Part shown: one piece after another, positions 1-10,478 of the stretch
Numbering within the stretch: the first letter of the stretch is position 1
Layout: each line of letters starts with the position of its first letter
Assembly: GCA_949752735.1 (NCBI GenBank)
Contig: OX457052.1
Location: forward strand, 37,327,868 to 37,391,867
Direction of reading: 5' to 3'
DNA length: 64,000 nucleotides
DNA from: Lumbricus terrestris
Taxonomy: Eukaryota; Annelida; Clitellata; Crassiclitellata; Lumbricidae
Notes under the pieces: generated by a model
Seen by the model: only the letters and a program-made list of their open reading frames with translations
What the model was told of the DNA's origin: nothing
The model's database searches: none
Position numbers and translations under genes: made by a program

Positions 1-528
1 ATTTGTAATTTTGCTGAAATTGCTAAACCATTAACAGACTTGACTAGCAAGAAAGTACCTGATAACATTGTTTGGACTGATGTACATCAGAAAGCCTTTG
101 ATTCCCTTAAGCAGATTGTCTTGTCAAATGTGATTCTATATATGTTTGAGGTTGGGAAACCATTTAATTTGTACTGTGATAGCAGTGATTTTGCTGTGGG
201 AGCGGTCCTGTCTCAGGTGGACGAGGAAGGGATAGAACGTCCCGTTTCATTTATCAGTCAGAAGCTGACAGATACTCAGAGGAGGTGGGCGACGATTGAG
301 AAGGAAGCCTATGCGATCATATGGGCTTTAAACAAGTTGAAAGAAATTCTTATTGGTTCTAAAATCAATGTGTTTACGGACCATAACCCTTTAGTTTATT
401 TGACTGAATCAATGTCGAAATCTGCTAAATTAGTCAGATGGTCTTTATCATTGCAAAATTTTGACATTCTATTGAACTATAAGAAAGGTAAATTGAATGT
501 AGTAGCTGATTGTCTGTCTAGATTGTAG
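1..528 (+). CDS. Ty3/gypsy-type pol, C-terminal part (RT connection and RNase H), 5' end outside window
   Basis: The frame is open from base 1 to the stop at 526-528. The first ~55 codons match the segment between RT and RNase H of gypsy elements (NFAEIAKPLTDL, then W-D..QKAFDSLK). The RNase H domain follows with its acidic residues in order: CDSSDFAVGAVLSQ, the E of IEKEAYAIIWALNK, the D of FTDHNPLVYLTE and the D of VVADCLSRL. The protein ends right after RNase H. No integrase follows; a polypurine tract and LTR come about 110 bp later. In ordinary gypsy elements integrase lies after RNase H, so either it was deleted or it lies before RT, as in Gmr1-like elements of deuterostomes. No frameshift is visible, so the copy may be young. 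Confidence 0.9.
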   Translation: MCNFAEIAKPLTDLTSKKVPDNIVWTDVHQKAFDSLKQIVLSNVILYMFEVGKPFNLYCDSSDFAVGAVLSQVDEEGIERPVSFISQKLTDTQRRWATIEKEAYAIIWALNKLKEILIGSKINVFTDHNPLVYLTESMSKSAKLVRWSLSLQNFDILLNYKKGKLNVVADCLSRL

Positions 529-621
529 TATAAGATATTTTATGATGTATTATGTTATGGACTATTTGCATTATTTAGTTAAGGTACGTTCGCTAATTTT
601 TATAGATAATTAGCTCTCTTT

Positions 622-640
622 AAAAGAAAGGAAGGAGGTA
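622..640 (+). other. polypurine tract of the gypsy-like element
   Basis: A purine-rich run lies directly before the predicted LTR start, between the pol stop and the LTR, which is where the plus-strand primer of LTR retrotransposons lies. Confidence 0.65.
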
Positions 641-641
641 A

Positions 642-1176
642 TGTGAGCTAATTTTGTATAGTCTATTTAGTCAGTTGATGTTTAGGCGTACGACTAGACC
701 AGCTCAAGGTCAGCGTCTAGACAGTTAGGCCTGCAGGTGCCAGACTGGCGGGAAAGTTAGCGCGGCTCGGCCGACCGTCGCCGAAGCGCGCGAGAGAGCG
801 AGAGAGACAGACAGACAGACGGACAGATACACGAAGAGAGGCAGAGAGAAGGACAGAGCGGCCAGGGGAAGAGTGTACGCCCAGACAGTGTAAGAAGTAG
901 TAGAAGAAGGCGTTGATAGTAGAGAGAGAGTAGAAGACGTTTTAGAGAACAGTGGAGTTTAGATAATAATAGTTGCGTTGCTGTCGTAGAATTCAAGCGT
1001 TTGTCGTCGTTGATCTATTGTTGTGTTATCTGCGTGTGTTATGAACGAAGAAGAAGAAAATACAAGAAACAGAGCTTTGTTGTAATTGAACAAGTTAAGA
1101 ACTTTAGAGATTTATACCCTAGCTTTAGATAACGAAATACAGTGACTAGGCTAGGTGTAGGCTACGCTACTGAACA
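642..1176 (+). mobile_element. 3' LTR of the gypsy-like element (borders approximate)
   Basis: The segment starts with TGTGAGC after the polypurine tract and can end at TGAACA, giving TGT...ACA ends. It holds GAGAGA/CAGACAGA-rich stretches of the kind seen in LTR R/U5 leaders and no coding potential. Immediately after it, sequence like the last exon of the propeller family resumes in an open frame, which supports a right border near 1176. The 5' LTR is outside the window, so the borders could not be confirmed by comparison. Confidence 0.6.
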
Positions 1177-1592
1177 CAAGGGAAAAAACGGGAGAAAACT
1201 TTGAAGGTCAATTGGGTGTTGACAACAATCTTCCCTTGTATACCTATAACTGGAATCTGACTGATCTTAGTGTCATCATGAGCAACGACCCAGACGAGGG
1301 TTCTAGAGAGATCGTAGGCTTCCGAAACACCGATGGCAAAGTTTTCAGAGTTATGGGTGCGGCTTGCTTGCAGTGCATTCGGTTGTTTTGGGATACGGTC
1401 CACAAAAATCTTTTTGTGGCTGATTATATCTTTGGGAATTTATATCTATATGATACGAAAAACCTCAAGTGGAGTCATATAATTGGTGAGAAGTCATCTG
1501 CTATGGATAACATCCGTTACGATTCCAAGAGAAAGCAGATGGTTGTGCATCGTATGGGAAGAATAGAAATGTGTTCATTGAACAAAAACTAA
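1177..1592 (+). pseudogene. propeller-family gene copy 1, 3' fragment cut by the LTR element
   Basis: The last ~125 codons match the C-terminal third of genes 2-5. They contain NWNLTDLSVIMSN, then REIVGFRNTDGKVF, then LFWDTVHKNLFVADYIFG, then YLYDTKNLKWSH, ending CSLNKN and a stop at 1590-1592. Gene 2 (LTDLSVIMSN, SREIVGFRETDG, LFWDTVHDNLF) is the closest relative. The frame is open back to about 1177, where the LTR ends, so the retroelement seems to sit inside the large last exon and the 5' half should lie upstream of the window. The 3' untranslated DNA (to about 1720) matches that of gene 2, including a CATCTCCATCCAA-like stretch. It is not expressible as an intact gene in this state, and the remaining frame itself has no stops, so the disruption may be recent. 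Confidence 0.75.
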
Positions 1593-2640
1593 TTGGGATG
1601 AATTTAAAGCATTGGCAACATTTCTTGAACTCGACGTTTGAATAGTTGCGATGCTTCACCTCCATCCAACATAAATTCAATACAAAAAGGATTATAGTTA
1701 CAGAATTTCGAAACATTTCTTATCGCTTTTCTTTGCGGTGTCCACTGAATTCATGAGTAGGCCTATTAGATTATACGAAGCTTAAGGCTAATATTTCTGA
1801 ATATTGCCTTTAAACGAGTTCTTGCTACAGACATGTATGCATGGATGCCACTCATACATGTAGCTTATTCCACCTTGATCTAGCGTTTTGGACCTTATCT
1901 AGGTTTCTGATTTTTTTGTCGACATCTAGTTTTTCCGGACGGCGGATTTTCTGAAAATTTTCCAAAAAAAATACATTTTCAGGGAAAATGAACAAAACAT
2001 GAGTAAAAAAGAGGAAGATTTCTGATTTTGGAGTGAATGAAAAAAAGGTTATCAGGAGATTTTAAAGGAGAAAATGGGAAATCTTGAAATTTTCGGACCT
2101 GAAAGACTGAAAAAGGTCGTCAGCAATTTCAAGCCCGAAAATTCAATGTATTTTTCTAAAATTTCGGGATCTAGCACTTTCGGGTCTTTTCTACCGTATC
2201 TGACATTTAAAAAATCAGAATATCATCTTTGCATGTATGTCGAGGAAGAATGGGCGGATGATAGCCTGCATGCATTTATAGGAATGTAGGTGCATATTGA
2301 ATCATAATGCTGTATCGTATCATGTTATGCTTTTTTTATTGGAACTAAAAAAACCTATAGGCTATTATGTTATGTTATGTTTTGTTATGTTATGTTATGA
2401 TAATTTCACATGACTTACAAATATGTGTTTTTAGCCTGTCAACATTCTTTGCAGTATAAAATCGCTTTGCAACGCAGTTATCCTTTTAAAAATAAAATTA
2501 ACTAATTAGATAACATTAAACATATTAGCCATACCATCATTAGGCTACAAAATAGCCGCAAACCAAATGGGGCAATTCGGGCAAATAAAGACCAAGAAGT
2601 TCGTTTCGGAGACTGCTTGGTAAGATTTAGAAAGATGGAC
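1593..2640. other. 3' flank of copy 1 and gene-free DNA
   Basis: To about 1720 the sequence is the family 3' flank. Beyond it I see AT-rich DNA, a small (TTATG)n stretch near 2364-2400 and no supportable gene. Short frames here lack family matches or splice context. Confidence 0.5.
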
Positions 2641-2685
2641 CGACCATGATGAGGACTTTGCACCAGAGCAATACAGTTCGTGCTA

Positions 2686-2765
2686 AACAGACCATAAATT
2701 GGATTCGGACCCATAATCTTACGGCTCCAATGTACCGAACATACCATTACACCACAGCCCCAACA
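2686..2765 (-). repeat. tRNA-derived SINE head (degenerate)
   Basis: Read on the minus strand the segment starts GGGGCTGTGGTGTAATGG, a pol III A-box-like region, and about 40 nt later has GGGTCCGAATCC, a B-box-like region. The acceptor stem does not pair, so this is a tRNA-derived repeat rather than a tRNA gene. No LINE-like tail was recognised next to it. Confidence 0.45.
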
Positions 2766-2922
2766 GTGCCAAAGTCCATCGTGCAACTTAAAAACCGTTG
2801 GAATCGAACCGGATATATTCTTGGTAGTATTTGTTTTGTGCATTTGTTAACCAGAATAATCGGTATAATGTACGCAGTTAATTTTTAAGACACCTTTAAA
2901 ATTGATTGGCTAACTCTATATA

Positions 2923-3130
2923 CACTGTGTCCGGATCAAAAGTAGCCCCCACAAAAAAAGTGTAATAACTCGGTCAAAACTCTTAGGAATTGTCTGAAAT
3001 TTTAAACAGAGCAACAGTGACCATATTTACACGAGATCCTAAAGCCGATTAGAAATATTTGTGAGTTTTGTCAAATTTATGAGCGTTTAAAATGCAGCAC
3101 CAACAAATTACCTATATTCAAATATTTCTT
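2923..3130 (+). mobile_element. mariner-like terminal repeat, solo relic
   Basis: It starts after TA with CACTGTGTCCGGATCAAAAG and stays alignable over about 200 bp to the left terminal repeat of the mariner relic at 10997 (shared AACTCGGT, AAATTTTAAA and GAGCGTTT-like stretches). No transposase is attached here. Confidence 0.5.
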
Positions 3131-3666
3131 GTCGCAGAGGGAAAATAATCGATCGGCAGTTTCGGTCAAAACTCTGTTCCTGGTTAAACCGACTGGTTTT
3201 TTGCGGGAGGAACGGTAGCTCAAGAGGCTGACACGGTGCTGTTCAAAGCTGTTCGGGGAAACGCCCTTTGTAAACTCTTCCCACTGCAGCGATATCCACT
3301 ATATGGGCCCTAACCTTAGACAGAGTACTTACAATTTCACCCTCCCCGATAAAGACTCGATGAAATTTATTTCAAGAATGTTGTTAAAAACATGTAGGCT
3401 GCTAACAACCTCAACCATAAGTGGCCTACTCAATCATAAACAGCTTACTAAGTAGCCATGCGCTGTCAATAAATATTGTACTAATGTAAACCTACAGCGT
3501 TCTGCTTGTTGTTTTTTGGGAATTTAAAGAATATAGGTACATGCAGGGGCGGATCCAGGAATTTTCGAAGGGGGGCCAAAACAATTTTGGGCTGGGGTAG
3601 GAAAATTTTTCGTTGATCTTTCGCTGAAAAATCTGATGAACCTTTTTAGTCGTTTTTGGCCGAAAC

Positions 3667-3905
3667 CAGAGTTTAATTTAGCCCCCACCTCTGGGGGGAT
3701 TGAGGTTTCCGGAGGGGTAGATAATTGAGCGTCTGGAAGACAATCATGAGGCGCGCAGCGCCGAGAGTGGTAGGGGAGGGGTGTGGGGAGGGGATATGCC
3801 CCTCCCCACCAGAAACTTTTTGAACTTTCACATTGCAATGGTAGCATTTTAAACTGTTATCTTAACAGAATAGCTGTACTTTTCAGTGCTTATAAGAGTG
3901 CCATA
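3667..3905 (-). mobile_element. nested fragment of hAT family N2 inside N1
   Basis: It starts with CAGAGTTTAATTTAG, two mismatches from the N2 terminal repeat at 49574. It then matches, in antisense, the right end of the N2 copy: the CCCCCAGA block, the GGGGAGGGG / ATCCCC palindrome, and the beginning of its 86-bp satellite unit (CATTGCAATG, GTTAAGATAA, AGTACAGCTATT). Sequence before and after resembles the N1 satellite, so N2 appears inserted into N1. The second N2 end is not visible. Confidence 0.7.
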
Positions 3906-3934
3906 AGGTCTCAATAAATATAGACTTTACTTAA

Positions 3935-4870
3935 AAACTTCTTTCCCTAAAACTAGATGTTCTTTTTTAAGTAATCCGCCGGAAATCTTCAAAAAGGGTG
4001 TTCAATTTTCCTTCCCAAAAAACTGATGACATTTTTTGGTCATCCGTGCGAAATCTTAAAAAAGGTGTTTAATTTCTCGTCTAAAAAGAGTGATGACTTT
4101 TTGGTCTTCCGTGCGAAATTTTTAAAAAAAGGTGTTCAATTTAGAATTAAAAAAACTGATGACTTGTTTTAGTTATCCCTGCGAAATCTTAAAAAAGGTG
4201 TTTAATTTTTCGTCTAAAAAGTGTGAAGACTTTTTAGTCTTCCGTGCGAACTTTTCAAAAAAAGGTGTTCAATTTAGCATCCCAAAAAACTGATGACTTT
4301 TGTATTCATCCGTGCGAAATCTTAAAAAAGGTGTTTAATTTTTCGTCTAAAAAGAGTGATGACTTTTTAGTCTTCCGTGCGAAATTTTCAAAAAAGGTGT
4401 TCAATTTAGAATCAAAAAAACTGATGACCTTTTGTATTCATCCGTGCGAAATCTTAAAAAAGGTGTTTAATTTTTCGTCTAAAAAGAGTGTTGGCTTTTT
4501 AGTCTACCTTGCGAAATTTTCAAAAAAGGTGTTCAATTTAGCTTCCCAAAAAACTGATGACTTTTTGTAGTCATCCGTGTGAAATCTTAAAAAAGGTATT
4601 TAATTTTCCGTCTAAAAAGAGCGATGACATTTTATTCTTCCGTGCGAAATTTTAAAAAAGGTGTTCAATTTCGCTTCCCGGATGGATGGATCCGATTTGA
4701 CCAGGGTCTATGACAACAGAGGCTGTTACCCTGGACAGAAATTTGCTCGGCATATTACAGCACTTAAGAGCAAGGTACACTTCCCAAAAAACTTATGAAT
4801 TTTTAGTGAACCGTCAGAAATCTTCAAAAAGGTGTTCAATTTTCCTTCTAAAAAACTGATGACTTTTTAA
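3935..4870 (+). repeat. ~66-bp tandem satellite with 133-bp dimer periodicity
   Basis: The word GGTGTTYAATTT recurs at 3997, 4064, 4131, 4197, 4264, 4330 and 4396, spacing 66-67 bp. Units alternate between a TCTTAAAAAAGGTGTTTAA type followed by CGTCTAAAAAGAGTG, and a TTTTCAAAAAAGGTGTTCAA type followed by CCCAAAAAACTGATG, so the true period is about 133 bp. The array is interrupted at 4684-4771 by the 88-bp repeat. Confidence 0.85.
4684..4771 (+). repeat. 88-bp interspersed repeat, copy 1
   Basis: It is nearly identical to copies at 53070, 56315 and 62456 (all minus). In the frame shared by all four, it reads DGSDLTRVYDNRG, then YPGQKFARHITALKS, without stops. Here it interrupts the satellite of the hAT element. 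Confidence 0.85.
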
Positions 4871-5456
4871 GACTAGAATAAATAAAATACTTCCCACTAC
4901 TGAATGAAATATAGTAAGATATAAATAAAAACAAGGAGTAAACATGTGTTATCATTCACCGCATTTTCTTGCACATATAGACTAAACTCAAAACTTAACT
5001 TGTTTCGCCCTGAAATTTTTTGCCATCTGCAAAAAATAAATTAAATCCCAAACACTGTTGTTAGTGTTAACTTGATTTGTAATTAATAGTTAGTTGTACT
5101 TAGTTATAATTGTGTTTATTGGTGTTAATGTTTTTACAATTTACTACGAATATATACACGAATAACATACATTGCATGCCATAAATCATAGTTGGATACT
5201 GTTGAAAGATTGTTTCATTTCGATGCTCTATATAAAGACAATGCAATTGCGTGAGAGACTTAGATTAGATTTTAATTACATTTATATATATATATATATT
5301 ATTTTTATTATAGATTTTAATTACATTTATACATTAATTCTCCTGTGCATGACTGACACCCTGAATTTTTTTTGGGCCACCATGGATGGGGACCACGTCC
5401 CATGGTGATTTGAAATGGGGGGCATGGCCGGATTGGCCCCCCTGGATCCGCCCCTG

Positions 5457-5930
5457 GGTACATGCATACTGGAAAACACACTTGCATGGGGATCAGCGGA
5501 CCCTGGTTCATCTGTCTTTCAGCTATGTTTTGACGCATTTTAATTCGTTGCTTCTCGCTAACTGGAGATTGCGATATGAACTGCAATATAATCATATTGA
5601 GGAAATTATTGCTTCTAATACAATAAGCACACTGTTTTATGAAACATAAAACCGAATCTTCAGCAGGCAGCTTAGTATCTGGTGGCAGCAGACACTAGTG
5701 CATCAAAGACCAGTCACGTGGCTTCACATTAGCCAATTAATGCCTTGATCTATATTATAAGAGAGTTCTGCAGGATCATAAAATTATATTTATGCGCGCA
5801 ATTTTCTTGCAATTCGTCTCGCGAAATCTCCGTGTTTATTCTCTTAAATATATCTCTTCCGATTCTTATAAATACTGATAATCTTTTTGTTAATAGGACT
5901 TCTGTATGACTTTGTGCATTGTATATCTTT
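5457..5930. other. gene-free DNA
   Basis: After the 8-bp target duplication I see only unique AT-rich sequence, with no recognised gene or repeat. Confidence 0.4.
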
Positions 5931-6174
5931 GTATGTATGTATGTATGTATGTATGTATGTATGTATGTATGTATGTATGTATGTATGTATGTATGTATGT
6001 ATGTATGTATGTATGTATGTATGTATGTATGTATGTATGTATGTATGTATGTATGTATGTATGTATGTATGTATGTATGTATGTATGTATGTATGTATGT
6101 ATGTATGTATGTATGTATGTATGTATGTATGTATGTATGTATGTATGTATGTATGTATGTATGTATGTATGTAT
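5931..6174. repeat. (GTAT)n microsatellite
   Basis: About 61 uninterrupted copies of a 4-bp unit. All long frames over it come from the repeat and are not genes. Confidence 0.97.
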
Positions 6175-6479
6175 ATGACCATTTATATAGCGCCTGAACC
6201 AGAATTTCACGAAGGCACTTTGCTGGATGCCTCTTTTTAATACTTGAAATACCTCCTTGATAATTATGTCTTCTTGTCTCAGTTAAATCTCAGCAATCGT
6301 CATAAGTCGTCAGACACATGCGAGAACTGACTCGAAGTAAAACCAGAGCAGCTGTCAAAACGCTAAGTCACATGAGTTCTGACCAACAATGGCCGTAAAA
6401 ATTATAAATTCAAATGATTAATTCGTGTAACAATGTCTTCTTTCTTAATCTGCAGCTTGAGAGAACGAACAAGAAGATT

Positions 6480-6765
6480 TATTGTTACTCTGACTGTCCC
6501 TGTCTCTGTCCCTGTCTCTGTCTCTGTCTCTGCCCCTATCTCTGGCTCTGTCTCTGTCCCTATCTCTGGCTCTGTCTCTGTCCCTGTCTCTGTCCCTGTC
6601 TCTGTCCCTGTATTTGTCCCTATCTCTGTCTCTGTCTCTGTCCCTGTCTCTGTCTCTGTCTCTGTCCCTGTCTCTGTCTCTGTCCCTATCTCTGTCTCTG
6701 TCCCTGTCCCTGTCCATATCTCTGTCTCTAACATTGTCGTTGTCTCTGCCTCGTTTTCTGTCTGC
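6480..6765. repeat. (TGTCTC/TGTCCC)n hexamer array upstream of gene 2
   Basis: A hexamer array of about 285 bp. The flank on its left (AACAATGTCTTCTTTC...GAACAAGAAGA) resembles flanks of the shorter hexamer arrays upstream of genes 3, 4 and 5, so it looks like part of the ancestral duplication unit and not an independent microsatellite. Confidence 0.8.
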
Positions 6766-7092
6766 TTCAGTGACCACCTCTCTGAAAATGTGCACTGAAT
6801 CAATGCAGTCATTATTAATTTTGGTCTATGCATTACAACGTTTTATTCGCTCATTCTTCATTAGACGTTACTCTTTAACGGAGCTTCTTGTAGAAGTGAT
6901 GGACTATGGTTTATTTAGATAACGCTGGCATTATAGGCCTACCTCATTTAATTCACATCAGCTTGGGATGACTATTTTTGGGAAAATACTAATCACTTAG
7001 TTAACTATCAACATAATAATTATTATATTCGAGGATTACTCTTCAGTCGCTACAGATAATAAAATTTAATGTCAGTTTCTGTAGGCCTAGAT

Positions 7093-7434
7093 CAGTGGTT
7101 CCCAACCATTTTTGACTTGAGGGCCACTTTTTCTAAGTTGGAGGACACGAGGGCCACTTTTTCTTAGTTGAAGGACATTATGGGGCCACAAGGTTAAAAT
7201 CGTATTAACTAAAAGCATATAAAATTGTTATAATTGATTCAAAATATAATGTTTGATATTATTTATCGACGTTAGCATAAAATAATTTGTAATAGAAACT
7301 AATAATGTGTTCTATCATGTCCAAATTGTTAATTTTTTCATATATTTTGTTTATAATTCTTTGAGAGATGAGAGCCATTTTCTGAGGCCTGGCGGGCCAC
7401 TTTTGGCCCGCGGGCCACGGGTTGGGAACCGCTG
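7093..7434. mobile_element. short non-autonomous hAT element
   Basis: The ends CAGTGGTTCCCAACC and GGTTGGGAACCGCTG are inverted repeats with one mismatch. They are flanked by the exact 8-bp duplication GCCTAGAT (7085-7092 and 7435-7442). This CAGTGGTTCCCAACC end is common among animal hAT elements. It has no coding content and lies about 170 bp before the start of gene 2, so it may overlap promoter DNA. Confidence 0.92.
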
Positions 7435-7600
7435 GCCTAGATGTAGGAACCATGTTGATTTTATGATTTAAGTTCAACATAATAACTTAAAAGTCTTGCA
7501 TCCTGGAAGTCTTTCCGAAACTTCAATTGAGCGTTGACGACTTGCATCTGTAAATATCCGCACTAGTCCTGACCTGAAAACGTGACCATCGCAGGACAAA

Positions 7601-9498
7601 ATGTTCCGACTTTTCGCCATTGTGTCTCTTTTCTTGGTGATCGTCGTTCAGAAGCTGACAGTTGGTAAGTGTAAATATTTTGATACATGTTAAGTGCAAA
7701 AGATCTGCCGATAAGACTAGTGATATTGACGAAAATTGCGTGAGAGACTTCAATTGATAAACTTAATTTAATTCATTCATTCATTCATTCATTTATAGAG
7801 CGCCTCTTCAAGGAAACTACTCAGAGGCGCTCCCGACTCCAGCACGGCCAAACAAAACTATTTGTAAGTACTTATAGAATGTGTCAGAATGCTATTTTTA
7901 TGTTGTCGGTTAGGCTATCCTTTTGTGATTGAAATGCCGTTGGTACAGCAACACTTTGCACTTAATTTTGGTCACTAAACCAGTCTTTATTTTAAGAGCT
8001 TGAATGAACTTGAAACATTCACTAACGCCTTTTGAATAGCAACATTTAATTGTTGGTATTGCTTTTCACAATGTATGCAATTAATGGCGTCGTCACCTTG
8101 TCACCTTGTGCCGTCAGTTCGAGGAACTCTAGCGACCGTCATGGCCAGCCTTCTCCACTCCATTGATGGCGTCGAAGGCAGCCAATTTTCAATGATGAAA
8201 AAATTCCTGTTGCATGTGTCGAGGCCCCTATTGCGTGGAAGCCTCTGTCTGACCGAACATGTTGAACATGTTTTAATCCAGACGTGAATGGAATTTCCGT
8301 TATCCATGAAATCGATAACTAAGAAATCACGTGACTTCAAACTACGCGAAATCCCAGAAGCAGTCCCGATTGTCTGCCACGGTTTCAGATTTTATCTAGC
8401 GCTGCAACTTAATACTTTCCATTGTCTTATATTGCAGCATACACCATCAGCTCGGCCTCACAGTTTGATCTAACTAGTTGTAATTTTGCTCGTGTTATCG
8501 AAGTCAGTGACTTTATCTTCGTGCTGTGTGGCGGTTATAATAACGTTTTCACAACACGAGCTTACGACGTTAGCGCTCCACACGATCTGCTCATGGTAAA
8601 TGTGACGTTTGACCCTAAACACATGGATAAAATAACACCGTTTCCCAACTCGGTTGTCATAGGAAAAACGAACACGATATACGTTAGTGATTTTGATTGC
8701 GATTGCATTTGGAAGATAGACACTATCAGCAATACAATTGTCAAATGGATGGCGAACCTGGTTGGTGTATTCAGCTTGTCGGTAGTTAATGACAATCATT
8801 TGTTGCTTGCGGATTTATCGGAAGCTATAACTACACATTTCGAAATTTACGATCAAGATGCAAAACTTGTAAGAAATGTCTCATTTTCCAATAACGGCTT
8901 CAAAGGCCCATTCCAAGTTATTCAGAAGCCTAATGGAGAATTCATCGTCAGCCACAGATCAAAAGAGAGCAGCGAGAGGTGTGTGAGTTTCCTAAACGCT
9001 GATGGGAAAATCATGAGTCAGTTTAGCCTCAGAGAAACAGTTGGCTTCACGGATGTGCAAATCTTTCTCGTATTTTTTTACGACACTACCGTTGTTTTAT
9101 TTGCGACTGAATTGTTCAGTGGGAAAGTTTACAATCTTGGCTGGGGTACTGATAACTGGAATCTAACTGATCTTAGCGTCATCATGAGCAACGAATCAGA
9201 CGAGGGTTCTAGAGAGATCGTAGGCTTCCGAGAAACCGATGGCGTTGTTTACAGACAGATAGGTGCGGTTTCCTTGCAGAGCATTAGGTTGTTTTGGGAT
9301 ACGGTCCACGATAATCTTTTTGTGTATGATGATATATTTGGGAATTTATATCTATATGATACGAAAAGCCTAAAGTGGAGTCATATTGGTGAAAAGCTAT
9401 ATTTTATGGAGAACATGCATTGCGGATCAAGGACATGTCGGATAATTTTAATTCGTAAGGGAATTATTGTAATAATTTTGTCATTGAACAAGAACTGA
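7601..9498 (+). CDS. secreted beta-propeller-like protein, gene 2 (exons 7601-7664 and 8438-9498)
   Basis: Exon 1 starts at the ATG at 7601 and encodes a 21-residue hydrophobic signal peptide beginning MFRLFAIVSLFLV. It ends in phase 1 before GTAAGT. The last exon follows TTGCAG at 8437 and runs to the stop at 9496-9498, giving about 374 residues. No Thr-rich middle exon is visible in the 773-bp intron, unlike genes 3-5. The large exon shows blade-like repeats, for example IYVSDFDCDCIWKIDT, GPFQVIQKPNGEFIVSHRS, SREIVGFRETDG and NLYLYDTKSLKWSH. Four cysteines in the first half (TSCNF, VLCGG, CDC) are shared with genes 3-5. Secretion and a six-bladed propeller of the NHL/SGL sort are inferences; I do not recognise a named family. 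The 3' flank is interrupted by a piggyBac-like insertion 15 bp after the stop. Confidence 0.82.
7764..7860 (-). repeat. LINE/SINE 3' tail in intron 1 of gene 2
   Basis: The minus strand carries the conserved tail GGGAGCGCCTCTGAGTAG ... TTGAAGAGGCGCT followed by (AATG)n, the same hairpin that ends the CR1/L2-like LINE at 42191-42223. Confidence 0.85.
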
Positions 9499-9513
9499 TC
9501 GGCACGAATTTAA

Positions 9514-10478
9514 TTAACCCTCGGGCTACCAAGAGGGGGGTGGTTGCCACCCCTAGGTTTTTCTCAAATCAAACTTGTTCCGTTTGGAATAAAATTTTGA
9601 AGTTTTAGGTAGCTGTAGAGGGTTCATTGGCACACATTTTGAGCTAAATATTTTTATGATATACCATTATACCATACCATTCAAAAGTTATACCCGATAT
9701 ACCCAAGGCACCAGAGGGGTGGATACCACCCCCCTTAGATTATCGACTATAGCTTTTGCGCCCTTTAATATTAAGAGACACAAATTATGCCATTCTATAG
9801 AGGGAATGTGGGGCTACATTTCCATGCTCAATGAGTTGTCTTTTGACAACCGTAAGTGCTCAAAATAAATTAAAATGTATATAAAGGTGTTTTATTTTCT
9901 TAAAAGTGTCATGTTTTTTCTATTATAACTTATTCATAATTTATTTTTTATTAGAAATAAATTATGTCATTCTGTAGAGGGCATTTAGGGCTATTTTCTA
10001 ATACTAAATAATTTGTTTTTTGATGACCGGAAGTGCTCAAAATAAATTAAAATGTGTAAAAATCTTGGGTTTTTTACAACGCAAGCCGATATGTCTGCGT
10101 AAACGTTTTTTAGCAGCTATAACATGTTTTTTGTTTTGATTGAACATAAAACAGACTTATTACTAGTTTTTATAGATGATCATTGGACTTTATTATTTGT
10201 AAACTATTTTTTATATATAAATAATGTCTAAAACACACATAATGTAATATATTCCCTATGCGTAAGTATACGTTGTGTGGAATCGACGGGGACTCATGGT
10301 AAAAAATTCATAATTTCGAGGTGCATTCATATTTTCTAAACGTAAATATACCGTTTTGTGCAGAAATGAATGCTGAATCCAACAAGTTATGATATCTCAA
10401 ACCAAACCCAAAATCCGGGGGGTACCACCCCCCTTGGTAGTCCGTGTTACAAAAAAAGCTTGGTAGCCTGAGGGTTAA
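9514..10478. mobile_element. piggyBac-like non-autonomous element in the 3' flank of gene 2
   Basis: Both sides have TTAA (9514-9517 and 10475-10478). The inverted ends are CCCTCGGGCTACCAAG and CTTGGTAGCCTGAGGG, with one mismatch in 16. TTAA duplications and CCC/GGG ends are the hallmark of piggyBac elements. Near both ends lie palindromic GGGGGTGGTNNCCACCCCC motifs. Inside, a ~175-bp segment is duplicated (ATTATGYCATTCTRTAGAGGG and AGTGCTCAAAATAAATTAAA each occur twice). There is no transposase. Removing it brings together a 3' flank like that of copy 1. Confidence 0.92.

Larger units (their letters stand above)
3544..5456. mobile_element. non-autonomous hAT element (N1) with internal satellite
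   Basis: The ends are the 16-bp inverted repeats CAGGGGCGGATCCAGG and CCTGGATCCGCCCCTG, perfect complements. The element is flanked on both sides by GGTACATG (3536-3543 and 5457-5464), an exact 8-bp target-site duplication. CAGGGGCGGATCC ends plus 8-bp duplications are typical of the hAT superfamily. The 1913-bp interior has no transposase. It holds a nested fragment of another hAT family, about 11 copies of a ~66-bp satellite, and a copy of the 88-bp repeat. Confidence 0.92.

Noticed and set aside
2074..2289. 71-codon frame beginning MGNLEIFGPERLKKV
   Set aside because: No family match, no splice context and no second copy; expected by chance.
4244..4570. 108-codon frame of Lys/Phe-rich repeats
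   Set aside because: Satellite units read in frame inside a hAT element.
5844..6240. Met/Tyr/Val/Cys-repeat frames on both strands
   Set aside because: (GTAT)n read in several frames.
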